From Nitrospiraceae bacterium (GTDB lineage: Bacteria; Nitrospirota; Thermodesulfovibrionia; UBA6902): a DNA stretch of 5,033 nt. The first letter of the stretch is position 1; the number at the start of each line of letters is the position of its first letter. Shown here piece by piece: positions 1 to 5,033 of this stretch. Under the pieces are notes generated by a model that was given only the letters and a program-made list of their open reading frames with translations, ran no database searches and was not told where the DNA came from. Both the position numbers and the translations under genes were made by a program. The stretch covers positions 576,021-581,053 of the forward strand of contig CP070644.1 of NCBI GenBank assembly GCA_020354155.1. Direction: 5' to 3'.

Positions 1-956
1 CCTGCAAACTCAAGGTCCTCAAGGTAGTGTTCGCCACCGGGCAGCATATCAGCAATGTGCGGCGTGTCAGCACTGATACTGTCAAAGAGGTCCAGCGGAA
101 GATTGACCTTTGCATCATGTGCGATTGCAGGAATATGCAATACTGTGTTTGTTGATCCTCCAAGTGCCATATCCACCCTGATAGCGTTTTGGAAGGCCTT
201 CAGAGACATTATCTTTCTCGGTGTTATGTTCTTTTTGACAAGCTCCACCACGCGGGCTCCGCTCTCAAAGGCGATGCGTCTTTTTTTTGCAGAAACGGCC
301 ATGGCCGTTGCACAACCGGGAAGACTCATGCCAAGCGACTCCGTTACACAGGCCATAGTATTTGCCGTGTACATACCCTGGCAGGAACCTGCTCCAGGGC
401 AGGCACACATCTCGAGTTCTGCCATCTCTGCGCTGCCGATAAGGCCCTTTTTGAACTTACCAACCGCTTCAAAGGTATCATTGACCAGAGATAGTCTTTT
501 ACCTTTCAAATGACCTGAATACATTGGTCCTGCAGTTACAACAACGGTGGGGACATTGACCCGGGCTGAAGCCATGAGCATGCCCGGTGTTATCTTGTCA
601 CAGTTTGTTAATAACAGCAGGCCATCAAGCTGATGGGCTTGAGCAATGGTCTCTACCATGTCGGCTATAAGTTCCCGGGAGGGAAGGCTGTAGTGCATTC
701 CTCTGTGTCCCATTGCAATCCCGTCACAGATACCGGGAATGCCGAAAAAAAAGGGATAGCCGCCCCCGGTATGGACACCTTTTTCGATGAATCGCTCAAG
801 GTCCCTCATGCCCGAATGTCCTGGAATTATATCTGTAAAGCTCGTTGCAACCCCGATAAAGGGCTTGCCCATTTCTGATTTCGGGATGCCAGTGGCGTAC
901 AGAAGTGCCCTGTGAGGGACTCTTTCCAGGCCTTTTTTAATGGCGTTGCTTTTCAT
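1..956 (-). CDS. ilvD: Dihydroxy-acid dehydratase, N-terminal 318 codons (runs off left edge)
   Basis: IlvD dehydrates 2,3-dihydroxy-isovalerate and 2,3-dihydroxy-3-methylvalerate to the 2-keto acids that precede valine/leucine and isoleucine, in the cytoplasm. Translating the minus strand gives the family landmarks: KKGLERVPHRALL (residues 7-19), DGIAMGH (78-84), YSLPSRELIAD (89-99), NCDKITPGM (118-126) and CACPGAGSCQGMYTANTM (184-201), then ALGGSTNT (264-271). Asp78, Asp120 and Lys121 match known Mg-site positions, the lysine being carbamylated in studied enzymes. Cys119 and Cys192 match two Fe-S ligands. The first ligand of [2Fe-2S] members, a Cys in an N-C-N-x-H context, is replaced here by IPGH (44-47), as in the E. 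coli-like oxygen-sensitive group. The ATG gives the usual N-terminus, and an in-frame TAG lies three codons upstream. No clear Shine-Dalgarno is visible. About 318 of roughly 555 residues are present. Confidence 0.97.
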   Translation of the reverse strand, partial: MKSNAIKKGLERVPHRALLYATGIPKSEMGKPFIGVATSFTDIIPGHSGMRDLERFIEKGVHTGGGYPFFFGIPGICDGIAMGHRGMHYSLPSRELIADMVETIAQAHQLDGLLLLTNCDKITPGMLMASARVNVPTVVVTAGPMYSGHLKGKRLSLVNDTFEAVGKFKKGLIGSAEMAELEMCACPGAGSCQGMYTANTMACVTESLGMSLPGCATAMAVSAKKRRIAFESGARVVELVKKNITPRKIMSLKAFQNAIRVDMALGGSTNTVLHIPAIAHDAKVNLPLDLFDSISADTPHIADMLPGGEHYLEDLEFA

Positions 957-1026
957 GGTTGACTAACTTAAAAAGGTTTGCTGATATCTTATTTCAATGA
1001 CGATGTCTGTTCCTGAAGCAGTCAGA

Positions 1027-1249
1027 TTAAGCGGACTGTCGGCCTTCTTTAATGAGCTGGGCCATTTTGTCTTTATAATGAAGCTTCTTCTTTTGAAGTG
1101 TTTTTTTTTTCCATTTCTTCTTCAGCAGTTAAATATTTCTTTTTGCTCATTTCATCCAGGTATTCATCCAGCTTTCTATGATCATCCTCCAGTTTTTTAA
1201 ATTCTTCATTTTCCTTTCGCAATTTCTTGATTACTTCAGAGTCTTTCAT
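1027..1249 (-). CDS. Small DUF465/YdcH-type coiled-coil protein, frame broken at an A10 tract
   Basis: This is a small, highly charged, predicted helical protein of unknown function resembling the DUF465/YdcH family. It begins MKDSEVIKKLRKENEEF, followed by the family-like EDDHRKLDEYLDEM. The frame read as given stops early at 1073-1075 after a run of ten A on the coding strand (plus-strand T at 1101-1110). With nine A, reading continues through TLQKKKLHYKDKMAQLIKEG to a TAA at 1027-1029, making 73 residues. That restored tail has the K-L-x-x-K-D-x-M pattern expected of the family, so the break is real in this sequence. It may be a sequencing error, a mutation or transcriptional slippage. The ATG at 1249 is preferred over an ATG 13 codons upstream because AGGGGGT (1255-1261) sits 5 bases before it. 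It lies 70 bases upstream of ilvD on the same strand and could be cotranscribed. The family match is from memory of its pattern. Confidence 0.75.
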
Positions 1250-1254
1250 ATAGA

Positions 1255-1261
1255 ACCCCCT
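1255..1261 (-). promoter_or_regulatory. Shine-Dalgarno of the DUF465-type gene
   Basis: AGGGGGT on the minus strand ends 5 bases before the ATG at 1249. It decides the start in favour of this internal ATG over the ATG at 1288, whose extra 13 residues (MVIFHFIIYRGFY) look like translated intergenic AT-rich DNA. Confidence 0.6.
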
Positions 1262-1316
1262 ATATATAATAAAGTGAAAAATTACCATATTCTGCTGAAA
1301 ATTACAAGGCGACGCT

Positions 1317-1346
1317 TTGACAAAGATATTGAATTTTCATTATTAT
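1317..1346 (+). promoter_or_regulatory. Candidate sigma70-type promoter for the tatD/radical-SAM gene
   Basis: A perfect -35 box TTGACA (1317-1322) is followed after 18 bases by TATTAT (1341-1346), five of six matches to the -10 consensus. Transcription would start near 1353 and leave a 5' leader of about 93 bases before the GTG at 1446. The location, in the divergent gap between the minus-strand DUF465 gene and this plus-strand gene, fits. The -10 could also be a neighbouring register because the stretch is AT-rich. No operator was identified. Confidence 0.5.
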
Positions 1347-1445
1347 AAAAATCGTTGCACTACCTCCAGGAAAGCAGGTCAATCATTATAAATTGAACCG
1401 GATTCCCCACATAATCAGCGTTGAAATATATTTGGCAGGGGCGCT

Positions 1446-2825
1446 GTGTCGTTGAAACCCCAACTTATTGACACACATTGCCACCTTGAGATGGAGGCCT
1501 TTGATCAGGACAGGGCAGAGGTCATACAACGGGCCCTTGAGGCGAATGTTGGTTACCTGATCAATGCCGGCTCCACTGAACAGGCCAACCGTTTGGGTCT
1601 TAAGCTTGCCGGAGAATTTGAGAATGTCTACTGCTCTGTAGGAATCCATCCCCACGAAGCTACAACCCTTGATAACAGGGTTTTAAAGGAACTGAAGAGA
1701 AGCGCCCGTGCAGACAAAGTAGTAGCAATAGGAGAAATCGGGCTTGACTACCACTATTTGCATTCACCCAGGGGGGTACAGGTTGATGCCTTTAAAAAAC
1801 AGATAGCACTTGCAAAAGACCTGGGATTGCCTATCATTGTTCATAGCAGAGAGGCAAAAAAAGACACCCTTTTTATTCTTCAGGATGAAATTATAGATAC
1901 CCAGGGAGTCCTGCATTGTTTCTCAGGCGACATTGACATGGCCCAGAAGGCTATGGAAATGGGTTTTTATATTTCCATAGCTGGACCGGTAACATTCAAA
2001 AATGCCAGCAAACTTGCTGATGTTGCGCGCTTTATTCCCGATGAATTCCTCCTGTTAGAAACCGATGCTCCCTATCTGACCCCCATTCCGTTCCGGGGCA
2101 AGAGAAACGAACCATCCTTCATGGTCCATACAGCAAAATTTATTGCTGACCTGCGAGGGATCAGTCTTTCTGATCTGGCTCGCATTACATCTGTCAATGC
2201 ACGTAAACTGTTCAAGATCGGGGATCTGCCGGCAAAAGGAGAAGTTGCCTATAAGATAAGGGACTCATTGTACCTGAACATAACCAATAAGTGCTCCAAC
2301 AAGTGCAGTTTCTGTATCAAGTCGAGGACGAGCTATGTAAAGGGACATAATCTCCGCCTTATGCGTGAACCGACGGCATTACAGATTATCAAGGCAATTA
2401 AAGATCCCAAGGCATTTAAAGAGGTTGTATTCTGTGGAATCGGGGAACCAACGCTGCGGCTGGAAATCATCAAGAAGGTGGCTGCCTGGATAAAAGAGCA
2501 GGGAGGCCGCGTCAGGATAAACACGAATGGCCAGGGAAATCTTATCCATAAGAGAAATATTCTGCCCGAATTGCAGGGAATTATTGACAGTCTTTCCATC
2601 AGCCTCGATGCCGACAACGAAAAAAAATATGAAAAAATATGTAAACCTACGATCAAGGGCGCATTTCAGGGTATCCTTTCCTTTATCCGGGAGTCGAAAA
2701 AATACGTACCTGACGTGACCGTAACGGTTGTTCAGATTCCCGGCATTGATATTGAAAAATGCAGGGAGATAGCTGATGATCTGGGGGTCCCCTTGCGGGT
2801 CAGGGAATTTAATGTTGTAGGGTAA
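1446..2825 (+). CDS. TatD-family metal-dependent hydrolase fused to a radical-SAM domain
   Basis: This 459-residue protein has two domains. Residues about 6-258 are a TatD-type TIM-barrel hydrolase, a family that includes 3'-5' DNases. Visible metal-site residues are His11/His13 (DTHCHLE), Glu97 (GEIGLDYHY), His133 (VHSRE), His157 (LHCFSGD) and Asp207 (ETDAPYL), so this half looks catalytically intact. Residues about 270-459 are a compact radical-SAM domain with CSNKCSFC (Cys283, Cys287, Cys290) for the [4Fe-4S] cluster, GIGEPTLR (331-338) in the SAM-contact position and RINTNGQGN (357-365). This resembles the known TatD-linked radical-SAM family; its substrate is not known to me. The start is GTG at 1446, with AGGGG (1437-1441) 4 bases upstream. 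A TTG two codons later would have more usual spacing, but both give nearly the same protein. The cytoplasmic location is inferred from the lack of a signal peptide. It converges on truA. Confidence 0.95.
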   Translation: MSLKPQLIDTHCHLEMEAFDQDRAEVIQRALEANVGYLINAGSTEQANRLGLKLAGEFENVYCSVGIHPHEATTLDNRVLKELKRSARADKVVAIGEIGLDYHYLHSPRGVQVDAFKKQIALAKDLGLPIIVHSREAKKDTLFILQDEIIDTQGVLHCFSGDIDMAQKAMEMGFYISIAGPVTFKNASKLADVARFIPDEFLLLETDAPYLTPIPFRGKRNEPSFMVHTAKFIADLRGISLSDLARITSVNARKLFKIGDLPAKGEVAYKIRDSLYLNITNKCSNKCSFCIKSRTSYVKGHNLRLMREPTALQIIKAIKDPKAFKEVVFCGIGEPTLRLEIIKKVAAWIKEQGGRVRINTNGQGNLIHKRNILPELQGIIDSLSISLDADNEKKYEKICKPTIKGAFQGILSFIRESKKYVPDVTVTVVQIPGIDIEKCREIADDLGVPLRVREFNVVG

Positions 2826-2880
2826 AAAAACCGTTCAATCAGTTTAAGCCGTTCAAGCAGTTTAAACGGTTTGAACCGTT
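2824..2880 (-). terminator. Possible terminator for truA (imperfect)
   Basis: Read on the minus strand after the truA stop, the repeat region forms AACGGT-TCAA-ACCGTT. Further on it places AACGG directly before a run of seven T (plus-strand A at 2824-2830). An upstream CCGTT could pair with that last AACGG, but the loop would be long. The pieces resemble an intrinsic terminator without the compact GC-rich stem of a strong one. On the plus strand there is no good T-run after the hairpin. Confidence 0.35.
2831..2880. repeat. Degenerate tandem 9-bp repeat between convergent genes
   Basis: Starting six bases after the tatD stop, the sequence reads as five consecutive nonamers plus a partial sixth: CCGTTCAAT, CAGTTTAAG, CCGTTCAAG, CAGTTTAAA, CGGTTTGAA and CCGTT. 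Taken in pairs, units 1-2 (2831-2848) and 3-4 (2849-2866) are an 18-bp direct repeat with two mismatches. The last part holds the hairpin AACGGT-TTGA-ACCGTT (2865-2880), a six-base-pair stem with a four-base loop. The array fills nearly the whole gap and touches the truA stop codon. It may act as a transcription end or a spacer; function is inference. Confidence 0.75.
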
Positions 2881-3646
2881 AGTAGTTAATCGTTTCCAGA
2901 AACAATCCGCAGGCAGGGGCAGTGGGGCCCGCAGCATCCCTGTTTTTTGATTCCAGGATAGCAGTCATTTCTTCAGGTGGTATTCTGCCTTTTCCAACTT
3001 CCATAAGAGTGCCGACAATATTTCGTGCCATGTGTCTCAGAAAGGCATTTGCCTGAATGCTGATTTTAAGAAGAGGTGTTTTGAAGGTGAACCCCATGAA
3101 ATCAACTGATCCGACTTCTAAAACAGAGATAGTATAAATTTCCCGCACGGGATTTTTCGCACTGCATCCTGATGCGCGAAAACTCGAAAAATCATGCCTG
3201 CCGGTAATAAGAGGGCCTGCAGCATCCATTGCCTGCACATCAAGGCTGTAGGTGCACATCAGGGAGAATCGCCTGAGGAAAACGGAAAAGGGCACATCCC
3301 TGCAAATGAGATATGTATAGGTCTTGTTCTTAGCATTGTAACGGGGGTGAAAGTCGTCTTCACATTCTTCGCAGGCGATAATACGTATATCCATGGGGAG
3401 GTTTGCATTCAGTGCACGGGAGAGAACAGGGGGGTCAAGCGTTGAACCGGTTTTGAATGTTGCCCTTTGGTCCAGTGCATGCACACCGGCATCAGTCCTT
3501 CCTGCACCGGTAAGCCTCGTCTCTTCACCGGTAACAATCAAAATTGCTTTTTCTATCAGCCCCTGGATTGTCGGAGTATTTTTCTGTACCTGCCAGCCGG
3601 AGAAATCAGTGCCGTCATACTGAATTGTTAATTTTATATTTCGCAT
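2879..3646 (-). CDS. truA: tRNA pseudouridine(38-40) synthase TruA
   Basis: TruA isomerises uridines 38, 39 and 40 in the anticodon arm of many tRNAs to pseudouridine, in the cytoplasm as a homodimer. The 255-residue product has normal family length. Key segments are IQYDGTDFSGWQVQ (8-21), GAGRTDAGVHA (47-57) with the catalytic Asp52, FHPRYNAK (99-106) followed by KTYTYLI (108-114), GRHDFSSFRASG (149-160), NAFLRHMARNIVG (200-212) and the C-terminal RDAAGPTAPACGLFL (236-250). All are intact. The ATG gives the standard N-terminus, but the only purine-rich stretch upstream (AAAGGG, ending two bases before the ATG) is too close to be a good ribosome site. A short reading frame at 3634-3732 overlaps the start and could couple translation. 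The gene is divergent from the cytochrome gene and convergent with tatD. Confidence 0.97.
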   Translation of the reverse strand: MRNIKLTIQYDGTDFSGWQVQKNTPTIQGLIEKAILIVTGEETRLTGAGRTDAGVHALDQRATFKTGSTLDPPVLSRALNANLPMDIRIIACEECEDDFHPRYNAKNKTYTYLICRDVPFSVFLRRFSLMCTYSLDVQAMDAAGPLITGRHDFSSFRASGCSAKNPVREIYTISVLEVGSVDFMGFTFKTPLLKISIQANAFLRHMARNIVGTLMEVGKGRIPPEEMTAILESKNRDAAGPTAPACGLFLETINY

Positions 3647-3957
3647 ACCCTTTGTCGAAAATATCTCTTGTTCATTACGCCGGCTGCATACCTCGAAAAC
3701 AGTATTGATCGACGAATAATGAAAGTACTCATCTCCTATTAATAATATGTGCGATTCAATTGAGAAATCCGTAACTTATAACAGATGTCTCTACTTAATG
3801 AGTTGCAATTCTGTTTTCTTGGCATTCAGCCTGTTTTAAACGTTATAACTAGATATAGTAACAAAAAAGAAAAGCTGGATCACGGGAGTTTGTCTTTCAG
3901 AAAGGAAAAACAGTATACTAAAACTCATTTTAACTATTCACTTCAAGGAGGCATGAA
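3647..3957. other. 311-base divergent intergenic region, truA / cytochrome c
   Basis: This AT-rich stretch must carry the promoters of both flanking genes. For the cytochrome, a weak candidate is TTGGCA (3819-3824) with TATAAC (3844-3849), but the 19-base spacing is long. TTATAAC occurs twice (3776-3782 and 3843-3849). For truA I see no convincing promoter. A 32-codon minus-strand frame (3634-3732) reaches into truA. A plus-strand frame at 3785-3988 has no family character and overlaps the cytochrome start, so I treat it as chance. I found no tRNA or riboswitch-like structure. Confidence 0.5.
3945..3951 (+). promoter_or_regulatory. Consensus Shine-Dalgarno of the cytochrome c gene
   Basis: AAGGAGG lies 6 bases before the ATG at 3958 and fixes that start. 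A second, out-of-frame ATG at 3953 lies between them, only one base after the Shine-Dalgarno. It would yield an 11-residue peptide, and its spacing makes it an unlikely competitor. The strong site suggests high expression. Confidence 0.85.
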
Positions 3958-4533
3958 ATGGTACAGAAATGGTGTTCAGTTTTATTGACAGTGCTGTTTA
4001 TTATCACAGTGAGCAGTCTTGCAGGCACTGCTGAAGGGGCAGACTACGTGGGAGTCAAAAAATGCAAGGCCTGCCACATAAAGCAGTACAAGTCATGGCA
4101 GAAAACAACTATGGCTGAAAGCTTTGAGAACCTGAAGCAGGGTGTCAAGGTTGAGGAAAAGAAAAAAGCAGGCCTTGAGGATAAGGATTACACGGCTGAC
4201 GCAAGTTGTCTGAAGTGCCATACAACCGGATACGGTCAGCCCGGAGGATTCACCAGCATTGCAGACACTCCTAATCTGGCTGGAGTACAGTGCGAGAGCT
4301 GCCACGGACCCGGGGCTGATTTCAGGGAGATCATGAAGAAAAATAAAGAGTTCAAGCGTGCCGAGGCTGTTTCAGCAGGGCTTATCGTGCCGAGTGTGGA
4401 AAATAATAACTGTATGGATTGCCATGGCAGTGACAGTCCGTTTAATGAAAAAGTGGATGCCAAGTATAAGTTTGATATTGTGGAGCGGTTAAAAAAGACC
4501 CACGAGCACTTTCCCTTGAAATACAAGCATTAA
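3958..4533 (+). CDS. Secreted tetraheme cytochrome c, c554-like
   Basis: This is a periplasmic or exported multiheme cytochrome, 191 residues long. Residues 1-27 form a Sec signal peptide: Lys4, a hydrophobic core at about 8-22, then TAEGA with likely cleavage near residues 27-28. Four heme c attachment sites follow: CKACH (36-40), CLKCH (84-88), CESCH (112-116) and CMDCH (152-156). The opening YVGVKKCKACHIKQYKSW, the middle PNLAGVQCESCHGPG (105-119) and the His-rich end THEHFPLKYKH resemble the cytochrome c554-type family common in Desulfobacterota. The family prototype is a tetraheme electron carrier for hydroxylamine oxidoreductase in Nitrosomonas. No such oxidase is in this window, so the partner here is unknown and a general electron-transfer role is all I can infer. 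It has a perfect Shine-Dalgarno and its own terminator, so it is probably monocistronic. Confidence 0.93.
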   Translation: MVQKWCSVLLTVLFIITVSSLAGTAEGADYVGVKKCKACHIKQYKSWQKTTMAESFENLKQGVKVEEKKKAGLEDKDYTADASCLKCHTTGYGQPGGFTSIADTPNLAGVQCESCHGPGADFREIMKKNKEFKRAEAVSAGLIVPSVENNNCMDCHGSDSPFNEKVDAKYKFDIVERLKKTHEHFPLKYKH

Positions 4534-4556
4534 GTAACAGTAACGAGACAGGGTGT

Positions 4557-4589
4557 AAAGGGGGCTGAAATATTTCAGCTCCCTTTTTT
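4557..4589 (+). terminator. Strong intrinsic terminator of the cytochrome c gene
   Basis: Starting 24 bases after the stop codon, AAAGGGGGCTGAAA pairs with TTTCAGCTCCCTTT. The stem has about 13 base pairs including one G-T (G-U) pair, with a tiny AT loop, and the TTTTTT at 4584-4589 overlaps its 3' foot. There is no matching T-run on the other strand beyond three bases, so it should work mainly for the plus strand. Confidence 0.9.
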
Positions 4590-4626
4590 ATTCTATAATA
4601 GGCAATAATCGAGGAAATACTTTTAT

Positions 4627-4776
4627 AAAATCCAGGCATTGCTCTCCAAATAATTAACTCGATGAATTTAATGAAAGAATCTGCATGAGTGATTAAACAA
4701 AAACATGCACAGTCAGTGTTGCTTTTATTGTATCTGAGGTATCGAAAATTACTTGCTGTCACAATGCCTGGATTTT
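4627..4776. repeat. 150-bp element with exact 15-bp terminal inverted repeats
   Basis: AAAATCCAGGCATTG (4627-4641) is the exact reverse complement of CAATGCCTGGATTTT (4762-4776). Inside, further matching arms are nested: TCGAT (4659-4663) against ATCGA (4741-4745), and TGCATG (4682-4687) against CATGCA (4704-4709). The whole segment is therefore an imperfect long palindrome that could fold into a large hairpin. No convincing reading frame lies within it. It resembles a miniature inverted-repeat element or a structured RNA, but no clear target-site duplication flanks it. It sits in the convergent gap after trpS and could also help end trpS transcripts. Confidence 0.65.
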
Positions 4777-4811
4777 GGATCCTGCAAATAGACTCTTACT
4801 CAAGACACAGC

Positions 4812-5033
4812 TTAACTTATCAACTTCATTGCCTGCCGAACCATCTCCATTGTTTCTGAGGCAGCCTTTGCAGCCTTTTCTGAACCTGCTTCAATAATGG
4901 CTTCAAGGTGGTCCGGGTTATGCAGAAGGTTATTGCGGCGCTCCCAGATAGGTTCAAGAATGATAAGGAGATTCTTAATAAGAACCTTCTTGCAGTCAAT
5001 GCAGCCTATGCCGGCTGTTCGGCAACCCTCAGC
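4812..5033 (-). CDS. trpS: Tryptophanyl-tRNA synthetase, C-terminal 73 codons (runs off right edge)
   Basis: TrpS charges tRNA-Trp with tryptophan using ATP, in the cytoplasm. Only the extreme C-terminus is present. The minus strand translates as EGCRTAGIGCIDCKK (residues 2-16 of the visible part), EPIWERRNNLLHNPDHLE (27-44) and ASETMEMVRQAMKL (58-71), ending at TAA 4812-4814. The order C-R-x-x-x-I-G-C-x-x-C-K-K, then P-x-x-E-R-R, N-P-D and T-M-x-x-V-R-x-A-M, is the usual end of bacterial TrpS. The HIGH and KMSKS catalytic motifs lie outside the window. No obvious intrinsic terminator with a good T-run follows it; the 150-bp inverted-repeat element begins 35 bases downstream. Calling it the ordinary chromosomal trpS is supported only by this fragment. 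Confidence 0.93.
   Translation of the reverse strand, partial: AEGCRTAGIGCIDCKKVLIKNLLIILEPIWERRNNLLHNPDHLEAIIEAGSEKAAKAASETMEMVRQAMKLIS

Noticed and set aside
55..513. 152-codon plus-strand reading frame
   Set aside because: It lies antisense to ilvD, which carries continuous family motifs on the minus strand, and its translation has no recognisable family pattern.
2333..2656. 107-codon minus-strand reading frame
   Set aside because: It is antisense to the radical-SAM domain, whose cysteine and GEP motifs are in the plus frame; no independent support.
2831..2880. CRISPR-like array
   Set aside because: The units are 9 bp and directly adjacent without spacers, and no cas gene is present.
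3819..3836. Sigma54 promoter upstream of the cytochrome
   Set aside because: TTGGCA is present but the GC at the required spacing is GT, so the -12 element fails.
3785..3988. 67-codon plus-strand frame before the cytochrome
   Set aside because: It has no Shine-Dalgarno or family character, and it overlaps the ribosome site and start of the cytochrome gene.
4442..4762. 106-codon minus-strand frame across the cytochrome end and the terminator
   Set aside because: It is antisense to the cytochrome C-terminus, reads through the terminator hairpin and ends in the inverted-repeat element.
4627..4776. Integron attC site
   Set aside because: The arms lack the GTTRRRY and RYYYAAC core sites, and no integrase or cassette array is nearby.

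Overview
The window looks like an ordinary chromosomal stretch from an anaerobic or facultatively anaerobic Gram-negative bacterium. Desulfobacterota (former Deltaproteobacteria) or Nitrospirota is the most likely home. I infer this from a TatD nuclease fused to a radical-SAM domain, a secreted c554-like tetraheme cytochrome c, and a small DUF465/YdcH-type protein. The assignment is by gene content only. I see no phage, transposase, plasmid or CRISPR signal.

Layout. Positions 1-956 (minus) hold the N-terminal 318 codons of dihydroxy-acid dehydratase (ilvD), cut by the left edge. Just upstream on the same strand (1027-1249) is a small charged DUF465-type gene whose reading frame is broken at a run of ten A (coding strand). 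Removing one A restores a complete family-like C-terminus. A divergent intergenic region follows, with a good sigma70-type promoter candidate (1317-1346) reading into a GTG-started gene at 1446-2825. That gene encodes a TatD metallo-hydrolase joined in one chain to a radical-SAM domain. It converges on truA (2879-3646, minus). The 53 bases between them consist almost wholly of a degenerate tandem 9-bp repeat with hairpin potential. A 311-base region lies between truA and the divergent cytochrome gene (3958-4533, plus), which has a perfect Shine-Dalgarno and ends in a strong intrinsic terminator (4557-4589). A 150-bp segment bounded by exact 15-bp inverted repeats (4627-4776) separates it from the C-terminal end of trpS (4812-5033, minus), cut by the right edge.

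How the genes relate. Most are unlinked housekeeping functions: branched-chain amino-acid synthesis, tRNA pseudouridylation and tRNA-Trp charging. The cytochrome adds periplasmic electron transfer. ilvD and the DUF465 gene may share a transcript because they are on one strand 70 bases apart. All other neighbours are convergent or divergent, so each is probably its own transcription unit.

I do not see a convincing new multi-gene system. The items most worth a second look are the TatD/radical-SAM fusion (biochemical role unsettled as far as I know), the A10 frame break in the DUF465 gene, the 9-bp repeat between convergent genes, and the 150-bp inverted-repeat element.
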